In this document: positions 49,698 through 55,611 of the stretch, in pieces
Numbering within the stretch: position 1 is the stretch's first letter
Layout: each line of letters starts with the position of its first letter
Source of the DNA: JBBIQZ01 sp037442065
GTDB taxonomy: Bacteria > Patescibacteriota > CPR2_A > CG2-30-33-46
Direction: 5' to 3'
DNA: 55,611 bases
NCBI GenBank assembly: GCA_037442065.1
Contig: JBBIQZ010000001.1
Span: forward strand, 1-55,611
Translations under genes and position numbers: made by a program
The notes under the pieces: model-generated
Seen by the model: only the letters and a program-made list of their open reading frames with translations
The model's database searches: none
What the model was told of the DNA's origin: nothing

Positions 49698-50764
49698 TAA
49701 GTTTGAATTTCTAAAAGCTTTTTTTGATTTTCGGCTTCTAAATTTTTAATTAATTCATCTAATTCGCCGGCTAAAACGCCTTCTAAATTATGAGTTGTTA
49801 AATTTATCCTGTGGTCGGTGATGCGGGATTGAGGGAAATTATAGGTTCTAATTTTTTCTGCTCGGTCGCCAGAACCTATTTGCAGTTTTCTTTCGCTCCC
49901 GCGTTTTTTTGCCTCTTCTTCCTCCCTGAGGGCTAAGAGTCTAGAGCGCAAAATCTTTAAAGCTTTTTCGCGGTTTTTAATTTGCGATTTTTCATCCTGG
50001 CAGGAGACAACCATTCCAGTGGGGAGGTGAGTAATCCTTACTGCCGAATCGGTGGTGTTTACGCTTTGGCCGCCCGGCCCCGATGAGCGGAAGACATCTA
50101 TTTTTATTTCTTCGGGTTTAATTTCTAGTTCCACATCTTGGGCTTCTGGTAAAACCGCCACCGTTGCTGTTGAAGTGTGAATTCTTCCCTTAGCTTCTGT
50201 TTTTGGAACTCTCTGGACTCTATGAACGCCGCTTTCAAATTTAAGCTTGGAATAAGCGCCTTCGCCCTGGATTCTAAAAATAATTTCCTTAAAGCCGCCG
50301 GCTTCCTGCGTTCCTGAGCTTAAAATTTCAACAGGCCAATTATTATTTTGGGCGAAACGAGAATACATTTTAAATAAATCAGCCGCGAAAAGAGCCGCTT
50401 CTTCGCCGCCGGCACCGGCCCTAATTTCAATAATTACATTTTTTTGATCATTGGGATCTTTTGGCAAGAGATCTAAGGTTAATTCTTTTTCTAGCTTTTC
50501 TTTTTGATTCCTTAAGTCTTCTAATTCAACTTTTGCAAATTCTAAAAGTTCTTGATCTTTTTCGTCTTTGATTATCGATTCGTTTTCTTGGATCTGCCTT
50601 TCGATTTTTTCAAGTTTTTGGATTCTTTCTACCACTGGTGCTATTTCTTTGTGTTCTTTAGCTATTTTTTGGAACAAAGACTGGTCAGAAACGATTTTGG
50701 GGTCGCTTAACTTTTCGGTTAAATTATTAAATTTTTCTTTAAGTTTAATATATTTTTTGTCCAT
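49697..50764 (-). CDS. prfA: Peptide chain release factor 1
   Basis: RF1, 355 residues, terminates at UAA and UAG. Peptidyl-tRNA hydrolysis motif GGQ in RSSGPGGQSVNTTDSAV, the PxT-type anticodon region in RVPKTEAKGRIHTSTATVAV and the upstream EIRAGAGGEEAALFA block are all present; the standard code is therefore expected. The ribosome-binding site GAGGAA precedes the ATG. It lies 85 bp after rpmE, past a terminator-like hairpin, and is coupled to prmC. Confidence 0.97.
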   Translation of the reverse strand: MDKKYIKLKEKFNNLTEKLSDPKIVSDQSLFQKIAKEHKEIAPVVERIQKLEKIERQIQENESIIKDEKDQELLEFAKVELEDLRNQKEKLEKELTLDLLPKDPNDQKNVIIEIRAGAGGEEAALFAADLFKMYSRFAQNNNWPVEILSSGTQEAGGFKEIIFRIQGEGAYSKLKFESGVHRVQRVPKTEAKGRIHTSTATVAVLPEAQDVELEIKPEEIKIDVFRSSGPGGQSVNTTDSAVRITHLPTGMVVSCQDEKSQIKNREKALKILRSRLLALREEEEAKKRGSERKLQIGSGDRAEKIRTYNFPQSRITDHRINLTTHNLEGVLAGELDELIKNLEAENQKKLLEIQT

Positions 50765-50774
50765 ATTTCCTCAT

Positions 50775-50796
50775 ATAAAAAATCCCTTGCGGGATT
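50775..50796 (-). terminator. Terminator-like hairpin between rpmE and prfA
   Basis: On the minus strand AATCCC (50796-50791) pairs with GGGATT (50786-50781), 4-nt GCAA loop, followed by a U run (50782-50775 region). It ends about 10 nt before the prfA ATG, so read-through or processing must feed prfA unless another promoter is used. Confidence 0.7.
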
Positions 50797-50803
50797 GTTG
50801 TAT

Positions 50804-50845
50804 GGGCAATTTTTTGCCTTCGATAAACCGGGCAAAAAATTGCCC
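50804..50845. repeat. Perfect 15-bp inverted repeat downstream of rpmE
   Basis: 50804-50818 is the exact reverse complement of 50831-50845 with a 12-nt loop; both arms contain a run of six A or T. It begins a few bases after the rpmE stop and may protect the rpmE 3' end or regulate read-through into prfA. Confidence 0.8.
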
Positions 50846-50849
50846 TAAA

Positions 50850-51131
50850 TTATCGAGCGCTCTTTTTCTCTGCTTTTTTATTTTTATCAGCTTTGAGCTT
50901 TGAACTTTGAACTTTTTTCTGTCTGTGCTCTTCGGCTTTGGCAAGTTTTTCTTTAAATTTATCAACTCTTCCGGCTTTATCTACCAATTTTTGGGTGCCG
51001 GTAAAAAATGGATGGCATTTTGAACAAATTTCAACATGAATTTCGGACATTGTTGAGCGAGTTTCAAATTTTTCGCCGCAAGAGCAAGTGACTTGGGCTT
51101 TTTCATATTTTGGATGAATATCTTTTTTCAT
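50850..51131 (-). CDS. rpmE: Large ribosomal subunit protein bL31
   Basis: bL31, 93 residues, zinc-binding type: Cys16, Cys18, Cys36, Cys39 with MKKDIHPKYEKAQVTCSCGE and HPFFTGTQKLVDKAGRVDKF. The C-terminal 25 residues are a Lys/Ala-rich extension beyond the ~70-residue standard length. Its promoter, TTGATT-17-TATATT, sits at 51169-51141 and gives almost no leader. It heads the rpmE-prfA-prmC run on the minus strand. Confidence 0.94.
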   Translation of the reverse strand: MKKDIHPKYEKAQVTCSCGEKFETRSTMSEIHVEICSKCHPFFTGTQKLVDKAGRVDKFKEKLAKAEEHRQKKVQSSKLKADKNKKAEKKSAR

Positions 51132-51140
51132 AATATTAAA

Positions 51141-51169
51141 AATATAGCAGAAATAAGGGGAGAAATCAA
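51141..51169 (-). promoter_or_regulatory. Promoter of rpmE
   Basis: On the minus strand TTGATT (51169-51164) and TATATT (51146-51141), spacer 17. The -10 ends 9 nt before the ATG, so the leader is only 2-3 nt. The -35 overlaps the stop codon of the upstream 78-residue ORF. Confidence 0.65.
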
Positions 51170-51402
51170 GGCCCTTTTGTTACCTTTGTATCGACAAAAG
51201 GTACCCAAAAACTTGCAACAGGTTCAAAAAAGCTAAAAATTTCGCTATTCAAAGTTCTCCCTACCGGGATTAGTTTAACTGTTGCTCGTAGATCATCTTT
51301 ATCAACTATATGATTATCTAATTTTGTTACTGTCCAGCCATTATCATAAAGCTTTTTGCCGATTTCAGCGGCATTGAATGGATATGTTTTCGTTTCAGTC
51401 AT
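51166..51402 (-). CDS. Small hypothetical protein, 78 residues
   Basis: I do not recognise this protein. It is supported by a clear AAAAGGAG ribosome-binding site about 10 nt before the ATG and by its fit between rpmE and the divergent rpsB. The product is soluble with mixed charge: a helical N terminus (YPFNAAEIGKKLYDNGW), then alternating strands (HIVDKDDLRATVKLIPVG) and an aromatic C terminus (FFEPVASFWVPF). A hairpin CCGCT/AGCGG lies upstream (about 51434-51448). Confidence 0.55.
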   Translation of the reverse strand: MTETKTYPFNAAEIGKKLYDNGWTVTKLDNHIVDKDDLRATVKLIPVGRTLNSEIFSFFEPVASFWVPFVDTKVTKGP

Positions 51403-51481
51403 TTCAAATCAGCTCCTTTTTTAAGGTTCGGTTACCGCTCGTTTAGCGGTTGAAGGAAAATCATATCTAACATTTAACCTA

Positions 51482-51510
51482 TTGTTAAGATTTTTAAATT
51501 CTGCTAATAT
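51482..51510 (+). promoter_or_regulatory. Probable rpsB promoter
   Basis: TTGTTA at 51482-51487 and TAATAT at 51505-51510, spacer 17, giving a leader of about 170 nt that contains the tandem hairpins. A further palindromic AAGCTT pair flanks 51550-51580. Confidence 0.5.
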
Positions 51511-51604
51511 TTCTTTTACAGGCAAAAAGCCTGAATACACACGCTTATTAAAGCTTTTCCTCCCATAAAAGGGTATAAGCTTTTAAAAAAAAGAAAGCGG
51601 CGGA

Positions 51605-51681
51605 GAGACCCTCCTTCACTTACAGTTTCGGAAGGGTCTCGGCTTCGGCAGGGAATATATATTCCGAAGCCTCGAAAGGAG
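51605..51681 (+). promoter_or_regulatory. Tandem-hairpin RNA leader of rpsB
   Basis: Hairpin 1: GAGACCCTCC with GGAAGGGTCTC (51605-51614 with 51630-51640, one bulge), loop containing TCACTTACAGTTTC. Hairpin 2: GGCTTCGG/CCGAAGCC (51641-51648 with 51664-51671), loop CAGGGAATATATATT. AAAGGAG follows at 51675-51681, 6 nt before the ATG. Loop 1 is 12/14 identical to that at 35538-35551, and loop 2 is like those at 35572 and 10582. TTTCG in loop 1 can pair with CGAAA beside the ribosome-binding site. Confidence 0.72.
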
Positions 51682-51687
51682 AAATTT

Positions 51688-52536
51688 ATGACACAAACAA
51701 AAGTAGAAATTCAAGAATTATTAGAAGCTGGGGCTCATTTTGGCCACAAGATAGAAAAGTGGAATCCCAAAATGAAGCCTTTCATTTTTACTAAAAAATC
51801 AGGCATTCATATTATTGATCTTACAAAAACGAAAGAAGAGCTGGAAAAAGCTTTAGAATTTATCAGCAAAGCAATTGGTGAAGGAAAAAATATTCTTTTT
51901 GTAGGCACCAAAAAGCAGGCGCAAGAAAACGTAAAAAGCGAAGCCGAAAGAGCCGGAATGCCTTATGTTTCCGAGCGTTGGCTTGGAGGCACTTTAACCA
52001 ATTTTCAAACGGTTATAAAACAAGTTAAAAAACTTAAATCCTTGCGAGGAGAGAAGGAAAAAGGCGATTGGGAAAAATTTTCCAAAAAAGAAAAGGCTGT
52101 TAAACAAAAAGAACTAGAAAAACTGGAAAAGTCAATCGGCGGTTTGGAAAACTTAAAAGATCTTCCTGATATTATGTACATTATTGATACGGCTAAAGAA
52201 CATTTGGCGGTAAAAGAAGCAAAAAAAATGGGCATTCCGATTGTGGGAGTTGTTGATTCAAATGCTGATCCGACCATAATAGACTACCCGATTCCTTCAA
52301 ATGACGATGCTGTAAAAGTAATAAAGTTGATAAATTTAAAAGTTGCCGACCAAATCTTAAAAGCAAAACCGGTAGAACCAAAAGAGGAGGAAGTAAAAGA
52401 GGAAGAAGGAGCCAAAAAGGAAGAAAAACTGCTAAAAGTCAAAGAAGAAATAGAAGAGATTGAAGAAAAATTAGAAGAAGAAAAAGATGAAGAAGAAATA
52501 GAATCTAAAAAAAGAATCAAGAAGGAAACAGCTTAA
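51688..52536 (+). CDS. rpsB: Small ribosomal subunit protein uS2 with charged tail
   Basis: uS2, 282 residues. LLEAGAHFGHKIEKWNPKMKPFIF, ILFVGTKKQAQENV, ERWLGGTLTNF and PIVGVVDSNADP are family motifs. After about residue 230 the protein continues as a ~50-residue Glu/Lys-rich coiled-coil-like tail, absent from the E. coli protein. It is first in rpsB-tsf-pyrH-frr, the common order. Expression is probably controlled by the tandem-hairpin leader. Confidence 0.96.
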   Translation: MTQTKVEIQELLEAGAHFGHKIEKWNPKMKPFIFTKKSGIHIIDLTKTKEELEKALEFISKAIGEGKNILFVGTKKQAQENVKSEAERAGMPYVSERWLGGTLTNFQTVIKQVKKLKSLRGEKEKGDWEKFSKKEKAVKQKELEKLEKSIGGLENLKDLPDIMYIIDTAKEHLAVKEAKKMGIPIVGVVDSNADPTIIDYPIPSNDDAVKVIKLINLKVADQILKAKPVEPKEEEVKEEEGAKKEEKLLKVKEEIEEIEEKLEEEKDEEEIESKKRIKKETA

Positions 52537-52538
52537 AT

Positions 52539-53129
52539 ATGACTATCAAAATAGAAGATATTCAAAAATTAAGAAATAAAACCGGGGCAGGTATAATGGA
52601 TGCCAAAGAAGCTTTAACCAAAGCTTCTGGCGATTTAGAAAAAGCTACAGAGATTTTGCGAAAAAAAGGTTTGTCTAAAGCTTCAAAAAAAGCTGGTAGG
52701 GAAGCTAGGGAAGGTATTGTGGTTTCGTATATTCATCTAGGCGGAAGGATTGGTGCCTTACTTGAATTAAATTGCGAAACTGATTTTGTAGCAAAAACCT
52801 CTGATTTTAAAAACTTAGCCTCAGAAATTGTGATGCAAATTGCCGCCACCGATCCAGAATATGCCAATGTGGAAGATGTTCCTTTAGAAGTTATTGAGAA
52901 AGAGAAAAGTCAAGAAAAAGAAAAGCTTTTAAAAGAAGGCAAGTCAGAAAATATAATTGAAAAGATTTTGGACGGCAAAATGGAAAGATATTATAAAGAA
53001 GCGGTTCTTGTAAAGCAAACCTATATCAAAGACGAAAAGAAAACTATTGAAAATCTGATTGTTGAGGCGGTTTCCAAATTGGGGGAAAATATAAAAATCG
53101 GCCGTTTTGCCCGATTTCAAATAAAATAA
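52539..53129 (+). CDS. tsf: Elongation factor Ts, short form
   Basis: EF-Ts, 196 residues, the nucleotide-exchange factor of EF-Tu. The N-terminal UBA-like domain with KLRNKTGAGIMDAKEAL, the core with ELNCETDFVAK and LASEIVMQIAA, and the C-terminal KQTYIKDEKKTIENLI helix are present. The length matches the short Thermus-type EF-Ts with a single core subdomain rather than the ~280-residue E. coli form. It starts 2 bp after rpsB. Confidence 0.96.
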   Translation: MTIKIEDIQKLRNKTGAGIMDAKEALTKASGDLEKATEILRKKGLSKASKKAGREAREGIVVSYIHLGGRIGALLELNCETDFVAKTSDFKNLASEIVMQIAATDPEYANVEDVPLEVIEKEKSQEKEKLLKEGKSENIIEKILDGKMERYYKEAVLVKQTYIKDEKKTIENLIVEAVSKLGENIKIGRFARFQIK

Positions 53130-53149
53130 AGTTTACACCGAGGAATGAA

Positions 53150-53881
53150 GTGAATAAACCAAAGTATAAACGAATACTTCTAAAAATTTCCGGCGAAGCT
53201 CTTTTAGGCGAAAGAAAATACGGTATTGATCCCCAAATGGCTAAAAGCTTAGCAAGAGAGATACTGGAATTAAAAAATCTTGGCATAGAAATTGCCATCG
53301 TTATCGGCGGTGGCAATATTTTTAGGGGCTACACCGCTTCTATTGCCGGAATGGATCGGACCAACGCCGATTATATGGGAATGATCGCCACAGTTATGAA
53401 TGCTTTAGCTTTACAGGAATCTTTGGAAAAACAGGGGGCAGGCGTTAGGATTTTAACAGCAATTCCAATGTCTAAAGTTGCCGAACCTTATATTAGGCGA
53501 AGAGCAATTAGACATTTAGAAAAAGGAAGGATTGTTATTTGCGCGGCCGGAACAGGAAACCCATATTTTTCTACCGACACTGCCGCCGTTCTTAGGGGAT
53601 TGGAAATAAACTGCGATGTAATCTTAAAGGCTACCAAAGTCGGTGGTGTTTACGATAAAGATCCTGTAGAGCATAAAGATGCCAAGAAATTTAACAAATT
53701 GGGTTATTTAGATATCTTAAATAATGGTCTAAAGGTGATGGATTCAACGGCAGTTTCTTTATGCATGGACAACAACATTCCGATGATTGTTTTTAATCTT
53801 TTAGAAAAAGGTAACATCAAAAAAGCGGTTCTAGGGGAAGAAATTGGAACCGTTATAGGGGAGGATAAAAATGGATCTTAA
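53150..53881 (+). CDS. pyrH: UMP kinase
   Basis: UMP kinase, 243 residues, amino-acid-kinase fold, making UDP from UMP. Motifs: ILLKISGEALLGE, IVIGGGNIFRG, GMDRTNADYMGMIATVMNALALQ, AAGTGNPYFSTDTAA and KVGGVYDKDP. The start is GTG at 53150 with a GAGGAA site; the nearby ATG at 53145 runs into a stop after two codons. It overlaps frr by 11 bp. Confidence 0.97.
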   Translation: MNKPKYKRILLKISGEALLGERKYGIDPQMAKSLAREILELKNLGIEIAIVIGGGNIFRGYTASIAGMDRTNADYMGMIATVMNALALQESLEKQGAGVRILTAIPMSKVAEPYIRRRAIRHLEKGRIVICAAGTGNPYFSTDTAAVLRGLEINCDVILKATKVGGVYDKDPVEHKDAKKFNKLGYLDILNNGLKVMDSTAVSLCMDNNIPMIVFNLLEKGNIKKAVLGEEIGTVIGEDKNGS

Positions 53882-54419
53882 TGATTTAAAGAAAAAATTA
53901 GAGAATTCTTTGGAGTTTTTCCGGGAAGAACTTAAAGCCATAAGAACCGGCAGAGCAACTCCTTATCTAGTAGAAGATTTAAAGGTAAATTATTACAATA
54001 CCCAAACGTCTATAAAGCAATTAGCGGCTATAAATATTCCAGAACCTCGTTTAATTGTTATCTCACCTTATGATAAGTCGGTATTAGCCGAAATAGAAAA
54101 AGCAATTTCAGAATCAGATTTGCATTTAACCGGTTCTAATGATGGGAATGTTGTAAGAATTAATGTTCCGCCTCTAAATGAGGAGCGAAGACAGGAATTG
54201 ATTAAAATCGTTCACTCTAAAGCCGAAGAAGTTAAAGTTACTATGAGAAACACCAGACGAGAAGCGGTAGAAGAGTTGGAAGAAAAACAAAAGAAAAGCG
54301 AAATCTCTGAAGATGAAAGGTTTAAAGGGGAAAAGAAAATCCAGGAAACTTTAGACGATTATATAAAGCAAGTGGATGAAGCTGTCGTGAAAAAGGAAGA
54401 AGAAATCCGGGAAGTGTAA
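53871..54419 (+). CDS. frr: Ribosome recycling factor
   Basis: RRF, 182 residues, dismantles post-termination ribosomes with EF-G. EELKAIRTGRATPYLVEDLKVNYY, the LAAINIPEPRLIVISPYDKS block, GNVVRINVPPLNEERRQEL and the long helical arm toward the C terminus match the family. Length is standard. It overlaps pyrH by 11 bp and is followed by an AT-rich repeat element. Confidence 0.97.
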   Translation: MDLNDLKKKLENSLEFFREELKAIRTGRATPYLVEDLKVNYYNTQTSIKQLAAINIPEPRLIVISPYDKSVLAEIEKAISESDLHLTGSNDGNVVRINVPPLNEERRQELIKIVHSKAEEVKVTMRNTRREAVEELEEKQKKSEISEDERFKGEKKIQETLDDYIKQVDEAVVKKEEEIREV

Positions 54420-54427
54420 GGGAAAAT

Positions 54428-54545
54428 TCCTAATTTCTAATGTCTAATTTCTAATCAAATCCCAATATTTAATTTCTAATTTGGGGCTATTGGCAATTGG
54501 GATTTATTTAGAGCAATTAGTAATTAGGTTAATTAGTCATTAAAT
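54428..54545. repeat. Heptad-type AT-rich inverted repeat after frr
   Basis: The left half is built from CTAATTT/CTAATGT heptads and AAATCCCAAT (54428-54475); the right half has ATTGGGATTT and AATTAGTAATTAGG, its imperfect inverse. It resembles the elements at 36836-36964 and 904-967 in style, with a different heptad word. Confidence 0.65.
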
Positions 54546-54553
54546 CAAAATTA

Positions 54554-55611
54554 ATGAAAAAAAATAAGCAAAAAAGAACTAAAGTTATAAAGATAGGCAA
54601 TGTTAAAATCGGTGGTTCTAATCCGGTTGCTGTTCAATCTATGGCTAACACGGATACAAGAGATTTTAAATCAACGGTTTCTCAAATTAAAAGACTCGAA
54701 AAGGCCGGCTGTGAAATTGTGCGGGTGGCTGTACCAGACGAAAAAGCGGCCAAAGCTTTAGGAAAAATTAAATCCAAAATTTCTGTTCCTTTGGTGGCTG
54801 ATATTCATTTCGATTATAAATTGGCTTTAGAGAGCATAAATCAAGGGGTAGATAAAATTAGGATAAATCCCGGGAATATCGGAAGTAGGGAGAAAGTTAA
54901 AGAAGTTGTCAAAGCTTGTAAAAAACGAAAAATTCCTATAAGAATTGGCGTTAACATCGGTTCTTTAGAAAAAGATATCGAAAAAAAGTATGGCCGGACA
55001 GGAAAAGCTTTGGCTTTGTCGGCCTTAAAAAATATTAAAATTTTAGAAGATCTAAACTTTAAGGATATCGTTGTTTCTTTAAAAGCTTCGGATGTTTCTC
55101 GAACTTTAGAGGCTTATCGTTTCTTATCAAAAAAAGTAAATTATCCAATGCACTTAGGAATAACCGAAGCCGGTACTCCCAAAAGTGGGATTATAAAAAG
55201 CGCGGTTGGTTTAGGAATTTTATTAAATGAGGGAATAGGATCGACAATACGCGTTTCTTTGACTGAAGATCCAGAAGAAGAGGTTAGAGTTGCCTGGGAA
55301 ATTTTGAAAGCCTTAAATTTAAGAAGCCGGGGCCCGATTTTAACCTCTTGTCCAACTTGCGGCAGAACCGAAATTGATTTAATAAAACTTGCTAATAAGG
55401 TGGAGGTAGAAATTTCCAATATCAAAAAGCCGGTAAAAATCGCGGTTATGGGTTGCGTGGTTAATGGCCCCGGAGAAGCCAAAGAAGCGGATATTGGCAT
55501 TGCCGGCGGCAAAAAAGCCGGGGTAATTTTTAAAAAAGGTAAAGTTGTAAAAACCGTACCCGAAGCTAAATTATTGACAGAATTTAAAAAAGAATTAAAA
55601 TCATTTAGATA
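54554..55611 (+). CDS. ispG: IspG (GcpE), 4-hydroxy-3-methylbut-2-enyl diphosphate synthase, 3' edge cut
   Basis: The open frame runs to the window end: 352 codons, then TA, so the stop is probably the next base. It is the [4Fe-4S] enzyme of the MEP isoprenoid pathway. Features: VKIGNVKIGGSNPVAVQSM at the start, the TIM barrel with VADIHFDYKLAL and KIRINPGNIG, and cluster cysteines in LTSCPTCGRTEIDL and MGCVVNGPGEAKEADIG. The length suits the two-domain bacterial form. It follows the repeat after frr; no clear ribosome-binding site is seen. Confidence 0.95.
   Translation, partial: MKKNKQKRTKVIKIGNVKIGGSNPVAVQSMANTDTRDFKSTVSQIKRLEKAGCEIVRVAVPDEKAAKALGKIKSKISVPLVADIHFDYKLALESINQGVDKIRINPGNIGSREKVKEVVKACKKRKIPIRIGVNIGSLEKDIEKKYGRTGKALALSALKNIKILEDLNFKDIVVSLKASDVSRTLEAYRFLSKKVNYPMHLGITEAGTPKSGIIKSAVGLGILLNEGIGSTIRVSLTEDPEEEVRVAWEILKALNLRSRGPILTSCPTCGRTEIDLIKLANKVEVEISNIKKPVKIAVMGCVVNGPGEAKEADIGIAGGKKAGVIFKKGKVVKTVPEAKLLTEFKKELKSFR

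Noticed and set aside
51600..51690. Assigning the rpsB leader to a known ribosomal-protein leader family
   Set aside because: The same structure precedes a ribonucleotide reductase gene, and the loops match no leader or riboswitch consensus I can recall (preQ1-I, mini-ykkC and PyrR sites were considered).
1..55611. tRNA, rRNA, tmRNA, SRP RNA, RNase P RNA or CRISPR array
   Set aside because: No cloverleaf with GTTCRA-type T arm, no SRP or tmRNA core sequence and no regularly spaced repeats were seen in the intergenic gaps on reading.

Overview
The window is AT-rich, gene-dense bacterial DNA read with the standard code. It encodes about 50 proteins, nearly all on the + strand, with short gaps and many 1-60 bp gene overlaps. 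There are no rRNA or tRNA genes, CRISPR arrays or transposases that I can see. The compact cell-cycle, repair and translation genes, an anaerobic class III ribonucleotide reductase as the only reductase seen, [NiFe]-hydrogenase maturation genes, a ComEC split into two genes and heptad-type AT-rich repeats suggest a small-genome anaerobic fermenter, most likely a member of the Candidate Phyla Radiation (Patescibacteria). That placement is inference; no rRNA marker is present.

Layout. 1-4.8 kb: hydrogenase maturation operon hypF (5' end cut by the window)-hypC-hypD-Nudix-hypE. 4.8-7.2 kb: split comEC. 7.2-8.5 kb: a 43-residue membrane protein with its own promoter and terminator, then an unrecognised 308-residue protein. 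8.5-10.6 kb: two peptidases. 10.6-13.6 kb: yebC-ruvC, a structured intergenic element, ruvA-ruvB. 13.7-18.4 kb: two membrane proteins, nusA, clpC. 18.4-21.7 kb: radA, a PIN/TRAM gene, a second copy of the structured element, a 3-methyladenine glycosylase. 21.7-23.4 kb: a Crp/Fnr-family regulator, a CRP-like operator followed by a probable small RNA, and a convergent lytic transglycosylase. 23.5-30.3 kb: HIT, rpsU, yqeY, pgpH-like, ybeY, dgkA, ftsA, ftsZ. 30.3-32.4 kb: serine biosynthesis pair. 32.5-36.8 kb: NrdR-boxed nrdR-nrdD-glycyl-radical-peptide-thioredoxin-nrdG operon. 37-42.1 kb: yggT, DUF167, ileS, rodA, rplU. 42.2-48.9 kb: parA-parB, lepB (-), an LCP protein, a PHP phosphoesterase, a membrane protein, htrA. 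48.8-51.4 kb on the minus strand: an unknown gene, rpmE, prfA, prmC. 51.4-55.6 kb: rpsB-tsf-pyrH-frr-ispG (3' end cut).

The most interesting observations are these. (1) Class III ribonucleotide reductase is split, with the glycyl-radical motif on a separate 68-residue peptide. (2) A tandem-hairpin RNA leader has conserved loops and covarying stems; it lies directly before that peptide and before rpsB, and a one-hairpin form lies before yebC. (3) A ~140-nt intergenic element occurs twice with a conserved core and arms that differ in sequence but are each self-complementary. (4) A GTGA-N6-TCAC operator sits at about -41.5 from the predicted start of a ~175-nt rod-shaped RNA with a strong terminator, next to a CRP-like regulator gene. 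(5) Several genes have a -10 box placed so that transcription would start at the ATG (leaderless mRNAs). (6) A tandem 32-bp AT-rich repeat sits inside hypF.
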